From contig JAWOJF010000199.1 of assembly GCA_046481785.1 (NCBI GenBank), positions 1 through 20,394 of the forward strand: DNA of 20,394 nucleotides, given 5' to 3'. The stretch comes from JAWOJF01 sp046481785. GTDB taxonomy: Bacteria; Bacteroidota; Ignavibacteria; Ignavibacteriales; Ignavibacteriaceae. The notes below the pieces were generated by a model, which did not search any database, had not been told where the DNA came from, and saw only the letters and a program-made list of their open reading frames with translations. Positions 7,367 through 14,902 of the stretch are shown in pieces (the first letter of the stretch is position 1; each line of letters begins with the position of its first letter). Both the position numbers and the translations under genes were made by a program.

Positions 7367-8650
7367 ATGGAAACTAAATCATCATTCAAACCGGTTGCCG
7401 ACCAAGAGCGGATTAAGGTGCTGGATGCCCTGCGCGGGTTTGCTATCTTCGGCATTTTAATTATTAATATTGGCGTTTTCAGCGGATATTCATACATGAC
7501 TGTAGATGCCAGGAGTCAACTGCTGGCAGCAGACTGGAATTCAACATTCGACTGGTTTCACTCGGTTTTTTTCAGCGGTAAATTTTATACTTTATTTTCA
7601 CTCCTTTTTGGAATAGGTTTTGCAATACAATTCATCCGCGTAGCTCAGGCAAACCGCCCTTTTAAACGTCACTTCAGCCGGCGGCTTTTTATTCTTTTGC
7701 TTATCGGTATTGTTCATTTATGGGGTATATGGTTTAGCGATATTTTAGTAATATATGCCATCTGCGGGTATATATTAATCTTTTTTGAGCGGTTAAGTAA
7801 TAAAGCATCACTTTGGGCAGCATTTTTTGTAATGCTTATTCCCGGACTCCATTCCTGGTATCTGCATTCGGCTGATAACAGTTATACTAACATTGTATAT
7901 GAAAAGTTTTCCGAAACCTGGACAGAAGTGGGATTGCCAAAAGCGTCTGATGAATACTATACTTTTCAGATGCCTGATGTTGTGGAGGTAATACAAAGTG
8001 ATTCACTTAATACAGTATTAACTTTCAATTATATAGGTCCAATGTTAAGAGGTTATATTTTTTTGCTTGATGCCCGTATGTTTAAGGTACTGGCAATTTT
8101 TATTATAGGCCTGTGGGCGGGGCGGAAGTTAATGTCAGATAAACTGCATCAGAACAATTCACTGTTAGTCCGCTTTGCAATTGCAGGGTTTATTATCGGA
8201 TTGCCGCTAAATCTTTTTGATTCAATGAATGTTTCTGCCGGCTCAAATAGTGCATGGCTAATTATTGCTAAAGACGGACTCTCCCCTTTTGGAAACCTGG
8301 CACTTACAGCCGGTTATTCGGCTTCGTTTATGCTTATTTTTCAATCCCCGCTCAGAAGAATTATGACAAAATTTTTTAGCGCGGTCGGGAAAACAGCGCT
8401 CACTAATTACATACTTCAGTCAATCATCAGTATTTTTTTATTTTATGAAATTGGTCTGGGCCTGGGAAAATACTTTGGTTCAGCTTATTTAACTTTATCT
8501 GTAATTATCATTTTTTTATTCCAGGTACTATTAAGTATTCTTTGGCTAAAACGCTACAAATATGGTCCGCTGGAATGGCTTTGGCGGATGCTAACTTACG
8601 GCAGCTATATTAAAAACCGGAAGAACAAAACAGTGACTCCGGCTGTATAA
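7367..8650 (+). CDS. DUF418 / YeiB-like polytopic membrane protein
   Basis: A 427-residue inner-membrane protein. It opens with RIKVLDALRGFAIFGILIINI (about residues 16-36), the N-terminal signature of the YeiB family, which is related to acyltransferase-3-like and heparan-acetyltransferase-like membrane proteins. Further helices follow, and the C-terminal DUF418 region ends with the characteristic GPLEWLWRMLTYG. The biochemical role of the family is not settled. Transport or lipid/cell-surface modification has been suggested. The start at 7367 has no Shine-Dalgarno match, but the signature begins soon after it. The next gene begins 6 bp after the stop, so the two are probably an operon. Confidence 0.85.
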   Translation: METKSSFKPVADQERIKVLDALRGFAIFGILIINIGVFSGYSYMTVDARSQLLAADWNSTFDWFHSVFFSGKFYTLFSLLFGIGFAIQFIRVAQANRPFKRHFSRRLFILLLIGIVHLWGIWFSDILVIYAICGYILIFFERLSNKASLWAAFFVMLIPGLHSWYLHSADNSYTNIVYEKFSETWTEVGLPKASDEYYTFQMPDVVEVIQSDSLNTVLTFNYIGPMLRGYIFLLDARMFKVLAIFIIGLWAGRKLMSDKLHQNNSLLVRFAIAGFIIGLPLNLFDSMNVSAGSNSAWLIIAKDGLSPFGNLALTAGYSASFMLIFQSPLRRIMTKFFSAVGKTALTNYILQSIISIFLFYEIGLGLGKYFGSAYLTLSVIIIFLFQVLLSILWLKRYKYGPLEWLWRMLTYGSYIKNRKNKTVTPAV

Positions 8651-8656
8651 CATTAT

Positions 8657-9730
8657 ATGAAAAAGTTATTTAAATATATAGCAGGTTATCCTATGATTAA
8701 GAAATTGTTTTTGATACTGGTAACTGCGGGAATTCCATTTATATATTCTGCCCGGTTAACATATGTTCCAGATTCCACAGTAATAAAAGAAATAGAAAAG
8801 ATTGATAATGAATTCCGGGGAAACCTGGGAGTTTATATAAAACAATTTGGCGGTGAAATACTTGCACAATATAATACTGACCGCAGATGGTACATGGCAT
8901 CAACCATAAAAGTTCTTCTTGCAATTGCAGTTCTGCAAAAAGTAGAAGCAGGAGAACTTTCGCTGGATGATAAAGTAACCCTGGAAATATCCGATCTTGT
9001 TGATGGAAGCGGAGACCTTATGTATAAAAAACCGGGTACTTCATACACTATCCGCGAACTCCTTGAAAGGATGATAAAAGTAAGCGACAGTGTTGCTTCA
9101 GATATGCTTATCAGATTATTGCGGGAGGATATTTTTAACAAACATGTTAATGAACATATTATTGATGAAGGCGTGGGACATATAACAAGTATTTTACAGG
9201 TAAGGTATGATGCCTACAGTGAACTGCATGCGAGTGCAGTTAACCTGAGCAATTTAGATATCATTAAACTTAAAAGTTTTACTTCTATGAATAGCAGGCT
9301 AAATGAATTTGTGAGAATAGCTTCTATAGATAAAAGTAAACTAAAAGCTAAAAGTATCCCGGAAGCATTTGAGCGTTATTATGAGCGGGGACTTAATTCC
9401 TGCAGGCCGGAATCATTGGCAACTGTGCTGGAACGGCTTGCCGGAGGTGAGTATCTGAGTATCAATAATACTAATCTGCTATTGGATATTATGAAAGGTG
9501 TTACCACCGGAGACCGGCGCATCAGAGCCGGAATGCCCACAGGAACTGTTTATGCTCAAAAAACAGGAACACAAATTGCACGCGCAGTTGACGTTGGAAT
9601 TATTTATCCGCCTTATAACCAACAGCCTATTATTATAACGGTCTTTGCAGAAAGATTTAGCAGTTCACGCGAAGCAGAAATAGCTTTTAAAAAGATTGGA
9701 AAGGTAATTACTAAATACTGGCTGAAATAA
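8657..9730 (+). CDS. Class A beta-lactamase-fold serine hydrolase, exported
   Basis: An exported 357-residue protein of the class A beta-lactamase/PBP-like fold. The family motifs are present in order: STIK with nucleophile Ser82 and Lys85, an SDS triad at 143-145 where classical enzymes have SDN, the omega-loop ERGLN with Glu243 (the Glu166 equivalent) and Asn247, and KTG at 302-304. It may hydrolyse beta-lactams or act on another amide or ester. It is longer than the usual 290 residues, mainly from an insertion between SDS and the omega loop. Met13 (base 8693, after AGCAGG) gives a cleaner signal peptide, MIKKLFLILVTAGIPFIYSA, and is the likelier true start. It is followed 30 bp later by a paralogue. 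Confidence 0.85.
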   Translation: MKKLFKYIAGYPMIKKLFLILVTAGIPFIYSARLTYVPDSTVIKEIEKIDNEFRGNLGVYIKQFGGEILAQYNTDRRWYMASTIKVLLAIAVLQKVEAGELSLDDKVTLEISDLVDGSGDLMYKKPGTSYTIRELLERMIKVSDSVASDMLIRLLREDIFNKHVNEHIIDEGVGHITSILQVRYDAYSELHASAVNLSNLDIIKLKSFTSMNSRLNEFVRIASIDKSKLKAKSIPEAFERYYERGLNSCRPESLATVLERLAGGEYLSINNTNLLLDIMKGVTTGDRRIRAGMPTGTVYAQKTGTQIARAVDVGIIYPPYNQQPIIITVFAERFSSSREAEIAFKKIGKVITKYWLK

Positions 9731-9760
9731 ACATTCTACTTTTATGCGAAGAGAGAAAAT

Positions 9761-10849
9761 ATGAACATTATGAAGAACAAATTAATACTTACCCTATACC
9801 TTGGCTTTATTTTTATTATAAGCTTTACCTCATGTAATAATAATTATTCTGATTCCGATAAACAGCGGATAGAAGCAAATCTTGAAAGAAATGATCCTGA
9901 ACTTGAAAAACTAATTGAACAAATTGATGATGAATTTGAAGGGAACATTGGCGTTTATGCAAAAGATCTTGGAAGCGGAACAACGGTAAATTATAAATCT
10001 GACCGACTGTGGTATTTATCATCAACTATAAAAGTTTTTGTTGCTATTGCCATTCTGCAAAAAATTGAAGCGGGAGAGCTGTCATTAGATGATAAGGTGA
10101 TACTGGAAGAATCCGGTTTTGTAGACGGCAGCGGTGACCTTATACTTCAAAAGCCCGGAACCTCTTATACTATCCGGGAACTATTGAGAAGAATGATAAG
10201 AAATAGTGATAGTGTAGCAACCGATATGCTTATCAGACTAATGGGGGAAGATAATTTTAATGATCACATCAGTGCAAACATTATCAGCGGCGGCGTTGAA
10301 GAAATTACCACCATTTTGCAGGTACGGTATGACGCCTACAGTGAATTACACGAGAACGCAGCAAAACTTAGCAACCTGGATTATGTAAAGCTTAAAAGTT
10401 TTTCGCCAATGCAAAACAGGCTGAATGAATTTATCAGGATGGCCTCGATTGATAAAGATGACTTAAATGCAAAGAGCATACCGGATGCTTTTGAACGTTA
10501 TTATGAGCGTGAACTTAATTCAGCAACACTTCTGTCATTAGGATTAATGCTTGAGCGGCTTGCAAAGGGAGAATATCTTAATGATAACCACAACAATCTT
10601 TTACTGGATCTGATGAAAAATATAACAACCGGGGACCGCCGTATAAAGGCAGGGCTTCCGAATGGAGCAGTGTTTGCACAGAAGACCGGAACTCAGATAG
10701 GCCGGGCAGGTAATATGGGAATTATCTTTTCAGATAATAAGCCGATGATAGTGATAGTAGTTTTTACAGAAAAGTACAATGAGCTTGGAAAAGCAGAATT
10801 AGCTTTTCAGAAGGCAGGCCGTTTAATAGCCGGGAAATGGCTTAAGTAA
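9761..10849 (+). CDS. Class A beta-lactamase-fold serine hydrolase, lipoprotein paralogue
   Basis: A tandem paralogue of the previous gene, 362 residues. The N-terminus ends in SFTSC, so Cys25 is a probable lipidation site, although the lipobox is not ideal. The motifs are STIK (Ser88, Lys91), SDS at 149-151, ERELN with Glu249 and Asn253, and KTG at 308-310. The core aligns closely with its neighbour, including the long insertion with QVRYDAYSELH and the segment KSIP(E/D)AFERYYER. A GAGAG ribosome binding site precedes the ATG at 9761, and Met4 is an alternative start. One copy is soluble and one membrane-tethered, which suggests a division of labour. The substrate could be a beta-lactam or a cell-wall component; motif conservation shows an active serine enzyme but not its substrate. 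Confidence 0.85.
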   Translation: MNIMKNKLILTLYLGFIFIISFTSCNNNYSDSDKQRIEANLERNDPELEKLIEQIDDEFEGNIGVYAKDLGSGTTVNYKSDRLWYLSSTIKVFVAIAILQKIEAGELSLDDKVILEESGFVDGSGDLILQKPGTSYTIRELLRRMIRNSDSVATDMLIRLMGEDNFNDHISANIISGGVEEITTILQVRYDAYSELHENAAKLSNLDYVKLKSFSPMQNRLNEFIRMASIDKDDLNAKSIPDAFERYYERELNSATLLSLGLMLERLAKGEYLNDNHNNLLLDLMKNITTGDRRIKAGLPNGAVFAQKTGTQIGRAGNMGIIFSDNKPMIVIVVFTEKYNELGKAELAFQKAGRLIAGKWLK

Positions 10850-10915
10850 ATAAGAGTTACATCCTTGATAAGTGGAAAGAATTTCATTCTCAAGTATCAT
10901 TCCTGCATGATTTAA

Positions 10916-10946
10916 TTGAATAATACTCTCTACTTCCTTATCTTTA
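10916..10946 (+). promoter_or_regulatory. Candidate Bacteroidota-type promoter for tRNA-Leu
   Basis: TTG at 10916-10918 and TATCTTTA at 10939-10946 are separated by 20 bases. This is close to the Bacteroidota -33/-7 pattern (TTTG and TAnnTTTG), with the last base of the -7 box differing. The predicted start falls about 20-25 bases before the tRNA. This is a match by eye only. Confidence 0.35.
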
Positions 10947-10975
10947 CACCTCAAAATTATTGAAAAATCAATAAT

Positions 10976-11061
10976 GCCGAAGTGGCGGAATTGGTAGACG
11001 CGCTGGACTCAAAATCCAGTATGGCTTACACCATGTACCGGTTCGAGTCCGGTCTTCGGTA
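10976..11061 (+). tRNA. tRNA-Leu(CAA)
   Basis: An 86-base class II tRNA. The acceptor arms GCCGAAG and CTTCGGT pair (with G-U at the end), the discriminator is A, and CCA is not encoded. The D arm is GCG...CGC around GAATTGGTAGA. The anticodon stem CTGGA/TCCAG encloses CTCAAAA, giving anticodon CAA, which reads UUG. A long variable arm (GTATGGCTTACACCATGT) is typical of leucine tRNAs. The T arm is ACCGG-TTCGAGT-CCGGT. A T-run (TTTTTT at 11063-11068) follows directly and probably ends transcription. Confidence 0.95.
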
Positions 11062-11141
11062 CTTTTTTCTTCCTGCAGCAATTCTTAAGTTTCCGGCTAT
11101 TGGTCCGGTTCTTTCCTAATTAAACTAAAACATATTTACGT

Positions 11142-11732
11142 ATGGCAAAATTCTTATTAAGCACTTTATTAGTACTGGTAATATCCGCCGGTGCGCTTTC
11201 ATTTCCAGGTAATCCGGGACTAACCCGGGCTGATGGTGATTCTACAGCTATAATTGAAGGAAAGATATCATTGTTAGCAGGTTTAATTTACCAGAGGCTG
11301 GCTCTGTCAAAAGATGTTGCGGCGTGGAAAAGTATTAATAAAGTGCCAATTGAAGACATAGTAAGGGAAGAAGAAATAATAAAATACCAGGTTCAAAGTG
11401 CCGTTCAAATGAATTTAGATACAGCACTTGTAAAAAACTTTTTCCTAAAACAGATAAAAGCATCAAAAATAATACAGAATTATTATATCAATATAGTTTT
11501 TAAGGATTCAGTAGTAACCGAAGCAAATGACCTTGAGTATGTTACCCGCCCTGCTATTAACCATATAAACAATCATATGCTTTTAGCAGTCAGAGATATA
11601 AAGGACTATCTGCAGCAGGAGAAGTGGCGGGTTTATTTTGAAAATGAAATAAGGCAGAGAATTAATAACCTGAATTTGCAAAACACCAGGGTTAAGAATT
11701 CTCTAATATTCCTACTGATTAAACTTAACTAG
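11142..11732 (+). CDS. aroQ: Exported chorismate mutase, AroQ gamma-like
   Basis: This protein would convert chorismate to prephenate, but outside the cytoplasm: residues 1-20 form a signal peptide (MAKFLLSTLLVLVISAGALS). The mature protein is all-helical. The active-site residues of the E. coli AroQ domain recur with the same spacing: Arg52, Lys63, Asp72, Arg75, Glu76, Ser108 and Gln112 match Arg28, Lys39, Asp48, Arg51, Glu52, Ser84 and Gln88 with a constant offset of 24. The surrounding words (QRLALSKDVA, PIEDIVREE, FFLKQIKASKIIQ) fit the family. A C-terminal helical extension (to 196) and Arg136 fit the exported gamma class, in which one chain supplies the whole site. No clear Shine-Dalgarno sequence. 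It stands alone after the tRNA and is convergent with the desaturase. The motif match is mine by eye. Confidence 0.82.
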   Translation: MAKFLLSTLLVLVISAGALSFPGNPGLTRADGDSTAIIEGKISLLAGLIYQRLALSKDVAAWKSINKVPIEDIVREEEIIKYQVQSAVQMNLDTALVKNFFLKQIKASKIIQNYYINIVFKDSVVTEANDLEYVTRPAINHINNHMLLAVRDIKDYLQQEKWRVYFENEIRQRINNLNLQNTRVKNSLIFLLIKLN

Positions 11733-11769
11733 ATAATAATATTCCGGCTATTCTTATAATTAGCAGAAG

Positions 11770-12768
11770 TCATACGTCAAATGATAAAATTCTGTTATAA
11801 ATAAAATCGAAAGAAAAAGTTTTACTTGTAGTTTTAGCTCCGATATATTCTCCAACCTTTTTTAATCTTGCAGGAATAGCAAGAATTTTTTCCTGGGCTT
11901 TTTTTGAAACATCATCTAAACCGGTAATGTTATCAATCTCCCAGAACTTTAAGGCCTCTTCAACAATCTGTTTATAGTCCCACGGGCCATATATACCACT
12001 TCGCCTTACAACATCGGCCATATCCCTGAAATTAGGCATAGATATACCCGGCATATCGATAGCAGGCATTATAGTGGCAGCGGACTGTAACGCCCGCCCG
12101 GGATCAAGTTTTAAGATCTCTTTAAATACATTCCGGTAAAAAGTATAATGTTTTGCCTCATCTGCTGCTATGCTTTTTAATATTCCGTCAAGCAATGGCT
12201 CATCAGCACCGGCTTCTTTACCTGTATTTTTATGAGATACCTGAGTAGCTTTTTCCTGGAGTGTAGTATAAACAAAAACTTTATAAGGATCTTTATCCCA
12301 GTCAGGATTAAATCCTGCTTCCTGATAATGAAACTGCATCAATTCAATTTCTTTGAAACTGAATACCCTGCTGTCCCGTGCATAATCCCTAAGAACCCCT
12401 CCGTGCCTGTCTTCCTCGGCAGTCCACATATTATTCCATTTAGCCCAAAAGCTGTCAACACCTAAATGGCTGGCTATTAAACGATGGAAATGAGGGAGTC
12501 CCTCTTCAGTTAAAAGGTTAACAGCAAGAGCTACTCTAACACCGTCTTTAAGCCCCCTTACCCTGTCTCTAAGTTTCTTAACAACAGCATCTTTATCCTC
12601 ATCATTTTTTTCATCCGCAGGAAGAAAGTCCGATGAAAACCATAGCTTTCTTTTCGCAACATGTTGTTCAATCCAATCTTTAACCTTTTGTTCAAGTGTA
12701 TTAAGAACCTCAGTTTTTGGTTTTAATTCAGAGAGATTATTTTTTTCTTTTGATATTATGAGCTCCAT
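11770..12768 (-). CDS. Soluble acyl-ACP desaturase (di-iron, stearoyl-ACP desaturase family)
   Basis: This soluble ferritin-like di-iron enzyme introduces a double bond into a saturated acyl chain carried on acyl carrier protein, using O2 and ferredoxin. It has 332 residues, near family length without the plant transit peptide. The iron ligands are visible: TEEGLPHF (Glu88/89), EEDRH (Glu119, His122), LQEKATQVSH (Glu172) and DEAKH (Glu204, His207), in the same order and context as the castor enzyme (TEEALP, EENRH, FQERATFISH, DEKRH). The ribosome binding site AGAAGGA lies about 6 bases before the start on the minus strand. It is convergent with the chorismate mutase gene, with only 37 bp between the stops. 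Dependence on O2 implies at least micro-oxic growth, or a role in adapting membrane fluidity. Confidence 0.93.
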   Translation of the reverse strand: MELIISKEKNNLSELKPKTEVLNTLEQKVKDWIEQHVAKRKLWFSSDFLPADEKNDEDKDAVVKKLRDRVRGLKDGVRVALAVNLLTEEGLPHFHRLIASHLGVDSFWAKWNNMWTAEEDRHGGVLRDYARDSRVFSFKEIELMQFHYQEAGFNPDWDKDPYKVFVYTTLQEKATQVSHKNTGKEAGADEPLLDGILKSIAADEAKHYTFYRNVFKEILKLDPGRALQSAATIMPAIDMPGISMPNFRDMADVVRRSGIYGPWDYKQIVEEALKFWEIDNITGLDDVSKKAQEKILAIPARLKKVGEYIGAKTTSKTFSFDFIYNRILSFDV

Positions 12769-13134
12769 CAGTTCCTTCTAAATTTATATTTGACAAAAAA
12801 CAATTTAAACAGGCTTCCGTTCAAGCCTTGCATGAAAATGTAATTATTCCTGTGGATGATTATTATAGTAAACACAATTTATAAAATCTATGCCATAAAG
12901 CAAATATTAATAGGGCTCTAATTTGGTATTCCAGGTTTTTTGCCGGTCGATTTCATTATTTTACCGATAATGTGTTCTTTATATGACACTGTCCTATTAT
13001 TTTTGGTATAAAATGCGGGAAGTCTATAAAAAAGATAAAAGAACCGATAGTACCCCCCGTCTTTGCAGACTGTATTTATAAAACTTTTATTTCACAGGAA
13101 CAAAATAACCATCCATATTAATAAGGGAGAATTA
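12769..13134. other. 366-bp divergent intergenic region with promoters
   Basis: This spacer separates the minus-strand desaturase from the plus-strand TPR-like gene. Seen here are an inverted repeat AGGCTT (12811-12816)/AAGCCT (12823-12828), 43-60 bases upstream of the desaturase start, where it could be an operator or leader hairpin, and TATTTTTG at 12998-13005, a full match to the Bacteroidota -7 word TAnnTTTG for the plus-strand gene. No clear -33 TTTG is seen at the usual distance. No gene is apparent on either strand. Confidence 0.5.
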
Positions 13135-13773
13135 ATGAAAGTATTTTACACTTTTCTTGTTTTTTTAATTTTTACCGGCATAAACCGCGCAGATGATGAC
13201 AAATATACTTCTGAGATAAAAAAAAATATTGCCCTGGCTGATTCCGCAGCAGGCACAGATGTTTTTCTTAAAACAGCAGAGAGCTTTGAAAGAATTGCAT
13301 TTGCAGAAAAAGATAAATGGCTTCCATATTATTATGCATCTTACTTTTATATATTAACAGGTTTTAGCGATACTGCAGCCGAAAAAAAAGATAATTATTT
13401 TGATAAAGCAGATGCTTTTATCAAAACAGCTGATTCACTTCAACCTGACGAATCTGAAATATATGCACTAAAAGGGATGATATCTCAGGGAAAAATGTCT
13501 GTTGATCCGATGAACAGATATATGGAATATTATAATAAATCTTTAGATGATTTTGGAAAAGCAATAGAACTGGATACATTAAACCCACGTCCTGAATATC
13601 TTATAGGTATAAGTATTTTTTATACTCCCGAACAATATGGCGGCGGACCGGCAGTTGCAAAACCTTATCTTGAAAATTCACTGATGAAGTATAAGGCATT
13701 TGTTCCTGAAAATGAGTTAATGCCCATATGGGGCAGACCAATGGTAGAGGGAGTGCTTTCACAAATTAAATAA
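13135..13773 (+). CDS. Secreted TPR-like protein of unknown function
   Basis: A 212-residue exported helical protein. I place the start at 13135 rather than at the in-frame ATG at 13063. GGGAG lies 5 bases before 13135, and the protein then begins with a normal signal peptide (MKVFYTFLVFLIFTGINRA, cleavage before DDDK), whereas the longer form buries that signal. The mature part has repeated helix pairs with TPR-type spacing: WLPYYYASYFYILTG, KADAFIKTADSLQPDESEIYALKG, and DDFGKAIELDTLNPRPEYLIG, followed by YTPEQYGGGPAVAKPYLENS. This arrangement resembles a TPR family widespread in Bacteroidota with no known function. It may act as a periplasmic scaffold. Confidence 0.75.
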   Translation: MKVFYTFLVFLIFTGINRADDDKYTSEIKKNIALADSAAGTDVFLKTAESFERIAFAEKDKWLPYYYASYFYILTGFSDTAAEKKDNYFDKADAFIKTADSLQPDESEIYALKGMISQGKMSVDPMNRYMEYYNKSLDDFGKAIELDTLNPRPEYLIGISIFYTPEQYGGGPAVAKPYLENSLMKYKAFVPENELMPIWGRPMVEGVLSQIK

Positions 13774-13790
13774 TATTAAACAGACCCCTT

Positions 13791-13923
13791 AGAGTTGTGT
13801 AAAAAATAGCAGAAGCGAAACGCTGTTTCGCTTCTGCTATTGTGAAAATATTAGAATGTTCGTTAGAACTACATGAGCGATTCAGTGAATCGCTCACTGT
13901 CAGGGATTTTTACACAGTCTCCT
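13791..13923. repeat. Palindrome-rich MITE-like element between convergent genes
   Basis: The element is bounded by imperfect inverted ends, TGTGTAAAAAAT (13796-13807) and ATTTTTACACA (13906-13916, reverse complement TGTGTAAAAAT). The outer bases AGAG/CTCC extend the similarity. Within it lie two perfect hairpins: a 17-bp stem at 13805-13841 and a 10-bp stem at 13874-13896 (TGAGCGATTC/GAATCGCTCA, loop AGT). Ends of the form GAGACTGTGTAAAAA resemble those of IS256-type insertion sequences (from memory), so this may be a non-autonomous relic. I see no target-site duplication. Confidence 0.5.
13801..13841 (-). terminator. Strong rho-independent terminator for the minus-strand MBL-fold gene
   Basis: The arms AATAGCAGAAGCGAAAC (13805-13821) and GTTTCGCTTCTGCTATT (13825-13841) pair perfectly over 17 bp with the three-base loop GCT. 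Read on the minus strand, the 3' side runs into TTTTTT (complement of 13801-13806). This is a textbook intrinsic terminator about 120 bases past the stop of the 13959-14693 gene. On the plus strand the stem is followed by TTGTGAAAATA, so it is weaker as a terminator for the TPR-like gene. Confidence 0.75.
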
Positions 13924-13958
13924 AAATTTTCTGATACATAATCATCCTCTTGCTGCAC

Positions 13959-14693
13959 TTATTTCATAGGTCTGATCCGTAATTCAACATCCTTTGTATC
14001 TTTCATCAATTCTTTAATTTCAGAAATATTAGTTTCGCCATAATGATATGGATAAAGAACAGCAGGCTTAAATGCTTTTGCAGCATCAGCAACCATTTCG
14101 GGTGTCATTGTATATGGCAGGTTCATCGGTAAAAAAGCAATGTCAATACCTTTTAAAGCCTTCATTTCAGGAGTGTTCTCGGTATCTCCAGCTACATAAA
14201 CTTCTTTATCGCCAAAAGAAATTACATACCCGTTACACTCACCTTTTGCATGGAATGGTTCGCCATTATCTCTTTTATGGACAAGGTTGTATGCGGGCAC
14301 AGCTTCAATTTTAATTCCTGCTTCAGTCTTTGTTTCACCATTATTTATTATAATACCATTACTAATTTTCTCAGCACTTAATTTATTAAGGAGAATTTTA
14401 GTATCCGCGGTTTTTATTTGGTTTATAGCATCAGGATCAAGATGGTCTCCGTGATGATGTGTAATAAGTATCAAATCTGCCTTTGGAAGTGAAGAATAAT
14501 CAGCAAGTTTGCTGAATGGATCTACATGAATAATTTTTCCGCTAAAGCCGAACATTAAAGTTCCGTGTCCGATAAAAGTAATTACCAGTTCCCCATCTGA
14601 AGTTTCAACTGTATCACTGGTAAAGTTATTCTGAGCATATAGCGGCAATGATGTCATTAAGATTAGTAATAAGGATAATATTTTGCGAGTCAT
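13959..14693 (-). CDS. Exported metallo-beta-lactamase-fold hydrolase (UlaG-like)
   Basis: A 244-residue MBL-fold metal-dependent hydrolase with signal peptide MTRKILSLLLILMTSLPLYA cleaved before Gln21, so it should be periplasmic. The metal motif HxHxDH is present as THHHGDH (His79, His81, Asp83, His84), with GHGT (His43) before it, AGDTENTPEM after it as the Asp ligand region, and YPYHYGET near the C-terminus for the last His. The compact form without extra domains matches the UlaG/YfhX-like branch, which includes lactonases and phosphodiesterases. It is not the antibiotic-degrading B1 type. The strong ribosome binding site GGAGG lies 6 bases before the start. The substrate is unknown. Confidence 0.87.
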   Translation of the reverse strand: MTRKILSLLLILMTSLPLYAQNNFTSDTVETSDGELVITFIGHGTLMFGFSGKIIHVDPFSKLADYSSLPKADLILITHHHGDHLDPDAINQIKTADTKILLNKLSAEKISNGIIINNGETKTEAGIKIEAVPAYNLVHKRDNGEPFHAKGECNGYVISFGDKEVYVAGDTENTPEMKALKGIDIAFLPMNLPYTMTPEMVADAAKAFKPAVLYPYHYGETNISEIKELMKDTKDVELRIRPMK

Positions 14694-14796
14694 ACATTCC
14701 TCCGTAATTTTATTTAATAAGACAAAAAGCGGCCGGGTAAAAACAAATTACAAAATTTTCTTTAAAAATAAGATGAGTATCTGTATTAAAAGGTTG

Positions 14797-14827
14797 AAAA
14801 CAGCACAGTAAAATGCTGTGCTGTTTT
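14797..14827 (-). terminator. Bidirectional-looking terminator after the SIMPL gene
   Basis: AAAACAGCACAG (14797-14808) and CTGTGCTGTTTT (14816-14827) form a 12-bp perfect stem with a 7-base loop and A/T-rich outer ends on both sides. It lies about 75 bases past the stop of the minus-strand gene at 14903-15583. A second stem, TACTGCTA (14871-14878)/TAGCAGTA (14885-14892), lies just 10 bases past that stop. Confidence 0.6.
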
Positions 14828-14902
14828 AAGTAAAAGGGTAAAAAATGATTATCACATCAATAAGCACGATTACTGCTAAAGAGATAGCAGTATGCTTTGT
14901 TG

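Noticed and set aside
8833..9141. 102-codon minus-strand frame inside the first serine hydrolase gene
   Set aside because: It is antisense to a well-supported coding region with intact catalytic motifs and is a shadow of its codon usage.
13063..13134. N-terminal extension of the TPR-like protein from the ATG at 13063
   Set aside because: The ATG at 13135 has a good ribosome binding site and yields a clean signal peptide; the extension would bury that signal.
13959..14693. Antibiotic-degrading metallo-beta-lactamase
   Set aside because: The layout is the simple UlaG-like MBL hydrolase form (GHGT, THHHGDH, AGDTE), not the B1-B3 beta-lactamase pattern.
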